Origin: Candidatus Woesearchaeota archaeon
Lineage (GTDB): Archaea > Nanobdellota > Nanobdellia > Woesearchaeales > WJKL01
NCBI GenBank assembly: GCA_014729145.1
Contig: WJKL01000085.1
Span: 1 to 8,895, forward strand
Length of the DNA: 8,895 bases
Reading direction: 5' to 3'
Shown: piece by piece, positions 1-5,061 of the stretch
Position numbering within the stretch: the first letter of the stretch is position 1
Layout of the letters: each line of letters starts with the position of its first letter
Notes under the pieces: model-generated
The model's input: the letters and a program-made list of their open reading frames with translations, nothing else
Told to the model about the DNA's origin: nothing
Databases searched by the model: none
Program-made: the position numbers and the translations under genes

Positions 1-1
1 T

Positions 2-232
2 GGAAGCTGTGCAGCAATAGTGCCTATTGCAGTTGTTCTGTTCCAAAAAGGAATGCCTTTGGGAACAGCTCTTGCTTTTATGATGGCCGTAGCAGCATTA
101 AGTTTCCCAGAAGCAGTCATCCTAAGAAGAGCCATGAAGTTAAAGTTAATCATTATATTTTTTAGTGTAGTAACATTGGCAATCATCCTGACAGGTTATA
201 TCTTCAACCTACTGCAGGGAGCATTTATTTAA
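2..232 (+). CDS. DUF318/ArsP-type permease, C-terminal fragment
   Basis: This is the C-terminal end of a multi-pass inner-membrane permease; the gene starts before the window. The frame is open from base 2 and reads GSCAAIVPIAVVLFQKG, then MPLGTALAFMMA, SFPEAVILRRAMK and a final hydrophobic helix. A small-residue/cysteine segment followed by a (K/R)GxPLG turn, an ALAF helix and a PEA-containing helix is what I know of the DUF318 (UPF0718) permeases related to the ArsP efflux proteins. About 76 residues remain, covering two to three membrane helices. A GTG at base 20 could be mistaken for a start but lies inside the conserved region. The substrate cannot be told: the family includes organoarsenical exporters and many uncharacterised members. 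The family call is fairly secure; the function is not. Confidence 0.72.
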   Translation, partial: GSCAAIVPIAVVLFQKGMPLGTALAFMMAVAALSFPEAVILRRAMKLKLIIIFFSVVTLAIILTGYIFNLLQGAFI

Positions 233-244
233 TTTACAAAAAAC

Positions 245-254
245 TTTTTAAAAA
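245..254 (+). promoter_or_regulatory. TATA box for the 276 gene, leaderless spacing
   Basis: The stretch TTTTTAAAAA has its centre at 249.5, exactly 26.5 bases before the A of the ATG at 276. An A-rich, BRE-like run (236-243) lies just upstream. Archaeal TATA centres usually sit about 26-27 bases before the transcription start, so the transcript would begin at or next to the start codon. No SD sequence precedes the ATG, which agrees. Confidence 0.55.
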
Positions 255-275
255 ACAAATCATTTTCTTTTTATT

Positions 276-725
276 ATGAACGAAGAAACTTTTTATATTT
301 TCAAAGCAAAAAGAATTCCATTTGTAAATGGAAGAAATTTTGGGGAAGAACTACAGACAAACGTAATCTATTCCAGCTGGCCAGGAAGTTGCAATAAACC
401 ATATCATTCTTCAGGAGATGTAGGCTTTGATATTCTTGCTGGAACTTTAATTGATAATTATTATTCCTTTCTTGAACAGAAGCTTGTAAAAGACAAAGAC
501 GCTGTTTTAACTTCAGACTTTGATCTTAATTTTATCTATGAAGCCCCATACGATAGCAGAATTTGGTATGGCAAGTTTTTGGAAATACCTAATGGAAAAC
601 CCAATTCTAAAGAACAAGAAGATTTTCTTAAAGCGCTTAGCTATAACTTAGAGCAAAAAGTTAATTCTGAACTTAGACGTAAAAAAGAAATTAGAGATCT
701 TAAAAATTCAGTTGGAATTAATTAA
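276..725 (+). CDS. Hypothetical protein, 149 residues
   Basis: I do not recognise this family. The product is a soluble, mixed-composition protein with no signal peptide, membrane segment or obvious nucleotide-binding motif. Residues 1-110 are rich in aromatic residues, glycine and asparagine (for example SSWPGSCNKPYHSSGDVGFD around residues 33-52) and look like a compact, probably beta-rich domain. Residues 110-149 are charged and lysine/glutamate rich (EQKVNSELRRKKEIRDLK) and probably form one long helix. There is a single cysteine (about residue 39). The gene has its own TATA box at leaderless spacing and no SD sequence, so it is probably transcribed alone. It follows the permease by 43 bases and converges on the lipase-like gene. 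Base composition matches its neighbours and the codons are clean, so it is probably a real gene. Confidence 0.7.
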   Translation: MNEETFYIFKAKRIPFVNGRNFGEELQTNVIYSSWPGSCNKPYHSSGDVGFDILAGTLIDNYYSFLEQKLVKDKDAVLTSDFDLNFIYEAPYDSRIWYGKFLEIPNGKPNSKEQEDFLKALSYNLEQKVNSELRRKKEIRDLKNSVGIN

Positions 726-802
726 CTTCTAAAATTAGGCAGCAGCATCTGCACCGCATATTCCATGTTATTTGATGTAATACATAGAATTTTTAATCTT
801 TT

Positions 803-1627
803 CTATCTCTGCAAAGCTTGCTTGACAAATCCATATGCTTTTTCACATCTAAATGGAGATTTAATAAAAGTATGGAAGCAGTCAACTGTGATATTACCTT
901 CCTGCTCATCAAGCCATACAGAATCCTTCAATACAACACCATCTCCTCTTCCGTCTATATCTCCTGCAGCAGTATAATACTCAATCCCTTCAACAGTCTC
1001 AACTTCATTAAGCTCTTTCATAAATTCATTGTTCTCAGAAAGCTCTATAAAATCAATGCTGAAGTTATAATCCCATTCTTCTGCAAGTCTGTCTGCAAAT
1101 TCAGCTATATTGTAAAGCCCTCCATGATTTGGAGTTCCAAGCATAATCAGTTTTCTTATTGAACTGTTGTCTATTGTTCTAATATAGTTTCTTGCAACAA
1201 CACCACCCATAGAATGAGACACTATATCTACTTTCTCAGCTCCAGTGCAGTTCTTTATCCTCTCAACAGCATCTCCAAAGTCTCTTGTATATTCTTCTAT
1301 AGTAGGATTTTGAAGATTATCAAAATAAGAAAATCTGATGACTATCTTTTCTCCCCTTATAGAAGCACAGGACATATTTGTTATGTAGATTCCTCTGTCT
1401 TCATATCCAAGGCCATCAGAAAGCCTAAACTGCATCTCTTTAAAAGAAAGTTCGCCTATCCTTGGATTGTAAACTGGATTAAAACCATGAACTAATATCA
1501 AAGGGGGCTCTTGGCTCATCTCATCATGATCTTCATTTAAAAAAAGAGCTATAAAATACTCGCTGTAAAGCAAAGATAAACCTACAGCTATAATAAGAAA
1601 TATTGCTATTGTCCATTTCTTGTTCAT
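803..1627 (-). CDS. Membrane-anchored lipase-like alpha/beta hydrolase
   Basis: Predicted serine esterase or lipase of the alpha/beta-hydrolase fold (lipase class 2/PGAP1-like group), 274 residues. Residues 5-23 form one hydrophobic segment after MNKK, an uncleaved signal anchor that would put the catalytic domain outside the membrane. Visible motifs are the oxyanion-hole strand LILVHGF (43-49), the nucleophile elbow SHSMGG with Ser139, LGTPNHGG (163-170) as is common in triacylglycerol lipases and PGAP1 proteins, a probable acid Asp229 in GRGDGVV, and a probable catalytic His252 in CFHTF. Four cysteines (87, 127, 250, 261) lie in the external domain and could form disulfides. It is the last gene of the minus-strand operon and overlaps the flavodoxin stop by ATGA. 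The substrate could be a lipid, an ester or a lipid-modified protein. Its link to redox repair is unclear; it may only share the transcript. Confidence 0.82.
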   Translation of the reverse strand: MNKKWTIAIFLIIAVGLSLLYSEYFIALFLNEDHDEMSQEPPLILVHGFNPVYNPRIGELSFKEMQFRLSDGLGYEDRGIYITNMSCASIRGEKIVIRFSYFDNLQNPTIEEYTRDFGDAVERIKNCTGAEKVDIVSHSMGGVVARNYIRTIDNSSIRKLIMLGTPNHGGLYNIAEFADRLAEEWDYNFSIDFIELSENNEFMKELNEVETVEGIEYYTAAGDIDGRGDGVVLKDSVWLDEQEGNITVDCFHTFIKSPFRCEKAYGFVKQALQR

Positions 1628-2070
1628 CTTAGATATACACAGAACTTCTTTATCAGATGTTCAGATTTTGGGATCTGTTTTTCTTTTATCTCAAGTTTTG
1701 CCAAAGGCTTCTTGGATAGTTTCTCCATCTCTTCAAACGTTTTTCCTTTCTGTCCACCACATGTGCAAAAAAATGCAACTTTCTTAAATTCATTTTTATC
1801 CATATAAGTCCTTACTGCAGGAGTGACTGTCCAAGACCAAACAGGAGTTCCAATTATAACAAGATCATATTTGAAAGGATCTTTAGCAGTTCCAATCTCT
1901 GTCAGTTTCTTTCTTGCCGCATGATATCCAGATTTGAAATAATTAAAAAAACCTTCTCTTTTAGCTTTATCTTTTATTTCATCAACATCTGCTTTCAATT
2001 CTTTTGCTATATCCTCTGCAACTTTTTTTGTATTTCCTGTTCTTGAATAATATACAACAAGCGTCTTCAT
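1624..2070 (-). CDS. Flavodoxin
   Basis: Single-domain flavodoxin, 148 residues, a cytoplasmic FMN protein carrying electrons at low potential. The N-terminal strand and phosphate loop read LVVYYSRTGNT (4-14), the classical FMN-phosphate site. The strand LVIIGTPVWSWTVTPAVRTY (70-89) supplies the aromatic loop against the flavin ring, and FFCTCGG (100-106) is the third flavin loop. The start at 2070 is chosen over an upstream in-frame one because a strong SD, GGAGG, lies just before it and because the fold begins there; the upstream 16 residues lie inside the msrA reading frame. Its ATG overlaps the msrA stop by ATGA and its TGA overlaps the lipase start. Its place after msrA and msrB suggests it could reduce the Msr enzymes or their donor, but it could equally be a general oxidative-stress flavoprotein. 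Family very likely, partner inferred. Confidence 0.9.
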   Translation of the reverse strand: MKTLVVYYSRTGNTKKVAEDIAKELKADVDEIKDKAKREGFFNYFKSGYHAARKKLTEIGTAKDPFKYDLVIIGTPVWSWTVTPAVRTYMDKNEFKKVAFFCTCGGQKGKTFEEMEKLSKKPLAKLEIKEKQIPKSEHLIKKFCVYLR

Positions 2071-2564
2071 TTTTTGCCTCCTTTTTTTGCAAGAAACTGA
2101 TCTACCATTATTGAACAATGTCTTGCTGGATTCTTCTCAAGATAATTTTGATGATATTCTTCTGCCTTATAAAATTTCCCAGCTTTTTCTATCACTGTAA
2201 CAATCTTTTTAGGATAATTTTTCTGTGCCTTTTTCTTTGAATTCAAAGCAATCTTTTTCTGTTCATCAGAATGATAGAATATTGCGCTTCTGTACTGCTC
2301 TCCTACATCTGGCCCTTGTTTGTTCAACTGAGTTGGATCATGTATTTGCCAGAACACATCCAAAAGCTCTTCATAAGAAACTTTTTTAGAATCAAACTCA
2401 ACCTGCACAACTTCAGCATGCCCGCTTCCTGGAATGTCTTCATAAGAAGGACTATCTAAATCTCCTCCCATATATCCAGAAGTTACTTTTGTAACTCCCT
2501 TTACTGCTCTATAAGCTTTTTCTATGCCCCAAAAACACCCTGCTGCAAATGTAGCTTTTTTCAT
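2067..2564 (-). CDS. msrA: Peptide methionine-S-sulfoxide reductase MsrA
   Basis: Reduces the S epimer of methionine sulfoxide, free or in proteins, back to methionine; cytoplasmic (no signal peptide). The product has 165 residues, close to the compact MsrA core. The catalytic GCFWG motif starts at residue 9, with nucleophile Cys10. Further family marks are SGYMGG (29-34), GHAEVVQVEFD (48-58), a DPTQLNKQGPDVGEQYRS block (76-93) and EEYHQNYLEKNP (135-146). The only other cysteine, Cys150, follows at PARHC and is the probable resolving cysteine, so a two-cysteine mechanism is likely. The gene sits between msrB and flavodoxin with ATGA overlaps at both ends, which fits stop/start-coupled translation. 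Its own SD is weak (an AAGAAG-type purine run inside the end of msrB). Confidence 0.97.
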   Translation of the reverse strand: MKKATFAAGCFWGIEKAYRAVKGVTKVTSGYMGGDLDSPSYEDIPGSGHAEVVQVEFDSKKVSYEELLDVFWQIHDPTQLNKQGPDVGEQYRSAIFYHSDEQKKIALNSKKKAQKNYPKKIVTVIEKAGKFYKAEEYHQNYLEKNPARHCSIMVDQFLAKKGGKK

Positions 2565-2941
2565 TTTTTCTTCTTCTTAAAATCCAATGACAGTGAATTG
2601 ATGCAAAACCTTTTTCCAGTAGGTGTCTGTGGTGCATCCTCAAATATATGTCCTAGATGTCCACCACACTTTCCGCACACAACTTCTGTCCTTTTCATGC
2701 CATGGCTTGTATCTTTTTTAAATTCAACAGCCCCTTTCTTAGCATCATAAAAACTAGGCCACCCACATCCAGACTCAAACTTTGTCTTTGAATCAAACAG
2801 AACATTACCGCATCCAGCACAGACATACTTTCCCTTTTTATCATGCTTTACATATTTGCCAGAAAAAGGAGCTTCTGTCCCTTTTTCCACCAAAATATGT
2901 TTTTGTTCTTCTGTTAATCTCTTCTTAAATTCTTCCTTCAT
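2561..2941 (-). CDS. msrB: Peptide methionine-R-sulfoxide reductase MsrB
   Basis: Reduces the R epimer of methionine sulfoxide in proteins, complementing MsrA; cytoplasmic. The product has 126 residues, a usual single-domain length. The structural zinc site is complete: CAGC (Cys41, Cys44) and CGKC (Cys89, Cys92). The catalytic cysteine is Cys113 in RFCINSLSLDF, and Cys59 in SGCGWPSF is the expected resolving cysteine. The sequence ends in a lysine run (KKKKK) that continues into the AAG-rich bases used as a weak SD for msrA. Both ends overlap neighbours by ATGA. Upstream is a surface rhodanese and downstream is msrA, so both stereospecific repair enzymes are made from one message. Confidence 0.97.
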   Translation of the reverse strand: MKEEFKKRLTEEQKHILVEKGTEAPFSGKYVKHDKKGKYVCAGCGNVLFDSKTKFESGCGWPSFYDAKKGAVEFKKDTSHGMKRTEVVCGKCGGHLGHIFEDAPQTPTGKRFCINSLSLDFKKKKK

Positions 2942-3375
2942 TGTTCTATAGGATAACCTGCATCAACCCATCCGCCATAATTGCCTTCAAGCCTATATAC
3001 AGGATCAAATCCAGCATCAACTAGTTTCTCTGCTCCTGCAATTGCAACAGAATCAACATGGCAATAAACTAGATAGTCTTTGCTTTTGTCTAATGTAGGA
3101 ATCGCAGCATCTAATGAACCATCTCCAAGATAATAATGCACTGCTCCAGGCAGATGACCTTTATCATAATGCGGAGATACATCAATCACAACTAAATTGT
3201 CATTAGTATCTATCATCTCTTTTGCTTCCATGGCAGATATATCCACATAACCTGCTGTTTCTTCCATCATTTCATCTTCTACTATACTCTTATCTTCCAT
3301 TTCTGTCTCATAAGTTTGGCATCCTGTTAAAGCAATTAATGCCAAAACAAACAAAATTAATATTGTTTTTTTCAT
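2938..3375 (-). CDS. Rhodanese-domain lipoprotein
   Basis: Predicted lipoprotein with one rhodanese domain, 145 residues. The N-terminus is MKKTILILFVLALIALTGC: two lysines, a hydrophobic core and a lipobox LTGC, giving a lipidated Cys19 and a domain outside the membrane. An acidic linker follows (about 20-42). The rhodanese domain spans about 43-145: LVVIDVSPHYDKGHLPGAVH (61-80) is the typical DxR-type strand and GHxPGA turn, with Ser in place of Arg, and VYCHVDSVA holds the active-loop Cys105. The loop is intact, so sulfur transfer or cysteine persulfide/sulfenate chemistry is possible. A clear SD (AGAGGT, 3383-3388) sits 7 bases before the ATG. The stop overlaps msrB by ATGA. The substrate is unknown. 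A role in thiol relay to the neighbouring redox proteins is inference. Confidence 0.87.
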   Translation of the reverse strand: MKKTILILFVLALIALTGCQTYETEMEDKSIVEDEMMEETAGYVDISAMEAKEMIDTNDNLVVIDVSPHYDKGHLPGAVHYYLGDGSLDAAIPTLDKSKDYLVYCHVDSVAIAGAEKLVDAGFDPVYRLEGNYGGWVDAGYPIEQ

Positions 3376-3407
3376 TTTTTCTACCTCTTAGTTTTATATA
3401 ATGTATT

Positions 3408-3422
3408 AATCCAAAAAGGATT
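3408..3422. repeat. Short inverted repeat AATCC-A5-GGATT
   Basis: A perfect 5-base inverted repeat with a 5-base spacer lies in the 68-base gap between the Cys-rich microgene and the rhodanese gene. Read on the minus strand the spacer is TTTTT. It could be an operator, a weak T-tract terminator or chance; it is short for any of these. Confidence 0.3.
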
Positions 3423-3443
3423 TACATACTATAACTCATCTAT

Positions 3444-3527
3444 TTAACATTTACAACATTCTTCACATGACCCACATTCGCCACATACATCTTTCATTTC
3501 CTCGCCACATTTTTTACATTTTTTCAT
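3444..3527 (-). CDS. Cys-rich 27-residue microprotein
   Basis: A short open frame not usually caught by gene finders. It begins MKKCKKCGEEM and ends CGECGSCEECCKC, with eight cysteines in 27 residues (4, 7, 15, 18, 21, 24, 25, 27). The spacing is one CxxC knuckle, then three consecutive CxxC steps and a CC-x-C tail. Support for translation: an excellent SD (GAGGTGA) lies 5 bases before the ATG, and that SD is merged with the TGA stop of the Mo-oxidoreductase gene, the same arrangement as at the Fe-S/cytochrome junction upstream. There is no signal peptide, so it is probably cytoplasmic. Cysteine spacing suggests binding of Zn, Fe-S or a thiophilic metal (zinc-ribbon or metallothionein-like), but no family is recognised. 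It could also be a regulatory leader peptide sensitive to cysteine supply for the downstream Msr genes. Confidence 0.68.
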   Translation of the reverse strand: MKKCKKCGEEMKDVCGECGSCEECCKC

Positions 3528-3536
3528 TTTTTCACC

Positions 3537-4160
3537 TCATTTAAATACACTTTCGCCAACATTGGCTGTATTACTATAACCTCTTTTTTCCCAGTATCCA
3601 AGATAATCTTCATCATCTGACAATTCTATTTTAGTTATCCACTTAATCCATTTTATTCCATACTTATCTTCTGCAACCAACTGGAAAGGAAAGCCATTTC
3701 CAGCAGGCAAGATCATATCATTTATCTTATAAGCCATAATTATATCATTCTCAACAATATAATCAAGCGGCAGAGCAGTTGAATATCCATCAACTGCATA
3801 AAATATAACAGTATTTGCTCCCTCTTTAGCAGAAAACAAATCTTTAACTAACACACCTTCCCAAAGAAGAGTATCGCTCCAACCTTCAACACAATGCAAT
3901 GTAACAACTTTCTTATAACTCTGCATATCTAGAACTTCTTCATAACTCAAACTCTTTTCTTCTTCAACTAATCCAGTTATCTCCAATTTATATTCATCAA
4001 TATCAATATACTGTGTCCCTTTAATCCCTACTTCTCCTGTCCTTTCAAAAGAATCTAGTTTTTTCCCTTCGTACTCATTAACTTCAACTTCTTTTAATTC
4101 CTGTATCTCTTCATAGTCTGTAGGATTAGTACACCCAGATAAAAATAAAATCAAAACCAA
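3537..4160 (-). CDS. MsrP/YedY-like molybdopterin oxidoreductase lipoprotein
   Basis: Single-domain member of the sulfite-oxidase-type Mo-cofactor fold (Pfam Oxidored_molyb). Numbered from the TTG at 4160 it has 207 residues: lipobox LSGC (Cys10), an acidic linker to about residue 45, then the catalytic domain. THE Mo ligand is the expected Cys90 in LHCVEGWSDTLLWEG; Cys-Val-Glu-(Ala/Gly)-Trp-Ser is close to the MsrP/YedY motif rather than that of eukaryotic sulfite oxidase. AGNGFPFQLVAEDKYGIKWI (153-172) is the typical pterin-binding end. The C-terminal dimer domain of sulfite oxidases is absent. Known MsrP proteins reduce protein methionine sulfoxide outside the membrane. The start is uncertain: the TTG lacks an SD and gives no basic n-region, while the frame continues upstream as KIRRIIFL behind a good SD but without a standard start codon. 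Substrate is inferred. Confidence 0.85.
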   Translation of the reverse strand: MVLILFLSGCTNPTDYEEIQELKEVEVNEYEGKKLDSFERTGEVGIKGTQYIDIDEYKLEITGLVEEEKSLSYEEVLDMQSYKKVVTLHCVEGWSDTLLWEGVLVKDLFSAKEGANTVIFYAVDGYSTALPLDYIVENDIIMAYKINDMILPAGNGFPFQLVAEDKYGIKWIKWITKIELSDDEDYLGYWEKRGYSNTANVGESVFK

Positions 4161-4168
4161 AAGAAAGA

Positions 4169-4441
4169 TTATTCTTCTGATTTTCCTGACCTCTTAAACA
4201 GCTTTTTGGTCATAACAACCATAAAGTTCCAGTGCATCGCCAGATGAACAAAAACAAGAATGCTCATAATCAATCCAGAGACATCGTGTGCATTGCTTAT
4301 CTGCTTCAATGGAAATGTCTTAAGATCAACTCCAAGCTTCAAAAGAAGTCCAGGCCATTTGATAATCCCTGTTACAAAAGCAACAAGAAAAGCAAGACCC
4401 ATAACAATATCTATCCAGTAATTTATTTTTGCTTTATTCAT
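4169..4441 (-). CDS. DUF4405-like small membrane protein, probable b-heme subunit
   Basis: A 90-residue integral membrane protein with two main hydrophobic helices (about 10-27 and 54-77). NAHDVSGLIMSILVFVHLAMHW carries His52, His66 and His70; a HD-xSG turn followed by HLxxHW is what I know of DUF4405/cytochrome b561-like proteins, where such histidines bind heme b. The start at 4441 is used because a GGTGA SD lies 5 bases before this ATG; the longer TTG version at 4456 begins within that SD. The SD is itself merged with the stop of the Fe-S gene, 4 bases upstream, and its stop lies within the probable signal-peptide region of the Mo-enzyme gene. The position between a membrane Fe-S protein and an external Mo-enzyme fits an electron-passing membrane subunit, analogous to MsrQ, though it is much smaller. 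Heme binding is inferred. Confidence 0.78.
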   Translation of the reverse strand: MNKAKINYWIDIVMGLAFLVAFVTGIIKWPGLLLKLGVDLKTFPLKQISNAHDVSGLIMSILVFVHLAMHWNFMVVMTKKLFKRSGKSEE

Positions 4442-4445
4442 ATAT

Positions 4446-5060
4446 TCACCTTTCAAATTTTAATGCATTCTTTGGGCATAGTTCAACACATCTGCCGCAC
4501 TTGATGCAGTCTGACTTGTCAATCAATTCATTGACTTTCAGCTGCATAGGACAGCACTTTAAACATGCTCCGCACCTTGTACATCTATCTAAATCGACTT
4601 TAAGTTTATATTTGTTTCCCCCAATCATCTTCTGTAGTGTTCCCATAGGACAAAAAGTACACCAAGTTCTTGGGCTGAAAAGAATTCCAAACAATACTGC
4701 AATCAATGTGGTTGTTAAACACATTATGACAAACACCATCCCTATCTTGTTGACAATTCCTTGTGTTTGAGCAAGTCTAAAAAACATAAATATCATCATA
4801 ATTGCAAAAATAGGGACTCTCAACCACATACTTCTTAAAATTTTAGGAATCTTCCCTTTTAGGCTTATCTTCCCTATCCAGAAATCATTAAAGCTCCCTC
4901 TTGGACAAAGATTGCCGCAGAACCACCTTCCTCTGAATGGACTTATAGCCAACAGTGTTGCAAACACAATCAAAAGAAAATATCCTAATTTTGGATACCA
5001 CAACCCTGCTATAGATACAATTACAACCAATATACCTAAATAAGGAGTTATCTTTAACAT
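4446..5060 (-). CDS. NapH/NosR-type membrane 4Fe-4S protein
   Basis: Membrane electron-transfer protein of 204 residues. Four hydrophobic segments (about 5-20, 24-40, 82-97 and 106-128) carry two conserved cytoplasmic-face motifs, FCGNLCPRGS (Cys48, Cys52) and WCTFCPMG (Cys134, Cys137), the CxxxCP-type pattern of the NapH/NosR/CcoG group. A C-terminal bacterial-type ferredoxin domain holds two complete 4Fe-4S sites: CTRCGACLKCCP (from Cys160) and CIKCGRCVELCP (from Cys185). Family members move electrons between a donor or the quinone pool and periplasmic reductases. Here no external flavin domain is present, so this is a short NapH-like form. The gene follows the winged-helix gene by one base, and its TGA forms part of the SD of the heme-protein gene. 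This is strong evidence that they are expressed together. Confidence 0.9.
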   Translation of the reverse strand: MLKITPYLGILVVIVSIAGLWYPKLGYFLLIVFATLLAISPFRGRWFCGNLCPRGSFNDFWIGKISLKGKIPKILRSMWLRVPIFAIMMIFMFFRLAQTQGIVNKIGMVFVIMCLTTTLIAVLFGILFSPRTWCTFCPMGTLQKMIGGNKYKLKVDLDRCTRCGACLKCCPMQLKVNELIDKSDCIKCGRCVELCPKNALKFER

Positions 5061-5061
5061 T

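Noticed and set aside
20..22. GTG as the start of a 70-residue membrane protein
   Set aside because: The frame is open to the window edge and the residues before GTG (GSCAAI) belong to the conserved permease segment, so this is an internal codon.
740..762. GCAG/CTGC inverted repeat between convergent genes as a terminator
   Set aside because: The stem is only four base pairs, and no T-tract follows directly in either direction.
2071..2118. A 16-residue longer N-terminus for the flavodoxin
   Set aside because: It lies inside the msrA frame, while the internal ATG at 2070 has a GGAGG SD and begins directly at the flavodoxin fold.
4442..4456. TTG start five codons upstream of the heme-protein ATG
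   Set aside because: The TTG codon overlaps the SD (AAGGTGA) that serves the ATG at 4441 and would extend into the Fe-S gene.
4429..4770. Plus-strand open frame opposite the Fe-S gene
   Set aside because: It has no family signal and lies opposite a strongly conserved ferredoxin domain; antisense frames of this kind also appear opposite the ligase (7225-7620) and the hydrolase (818-1162).
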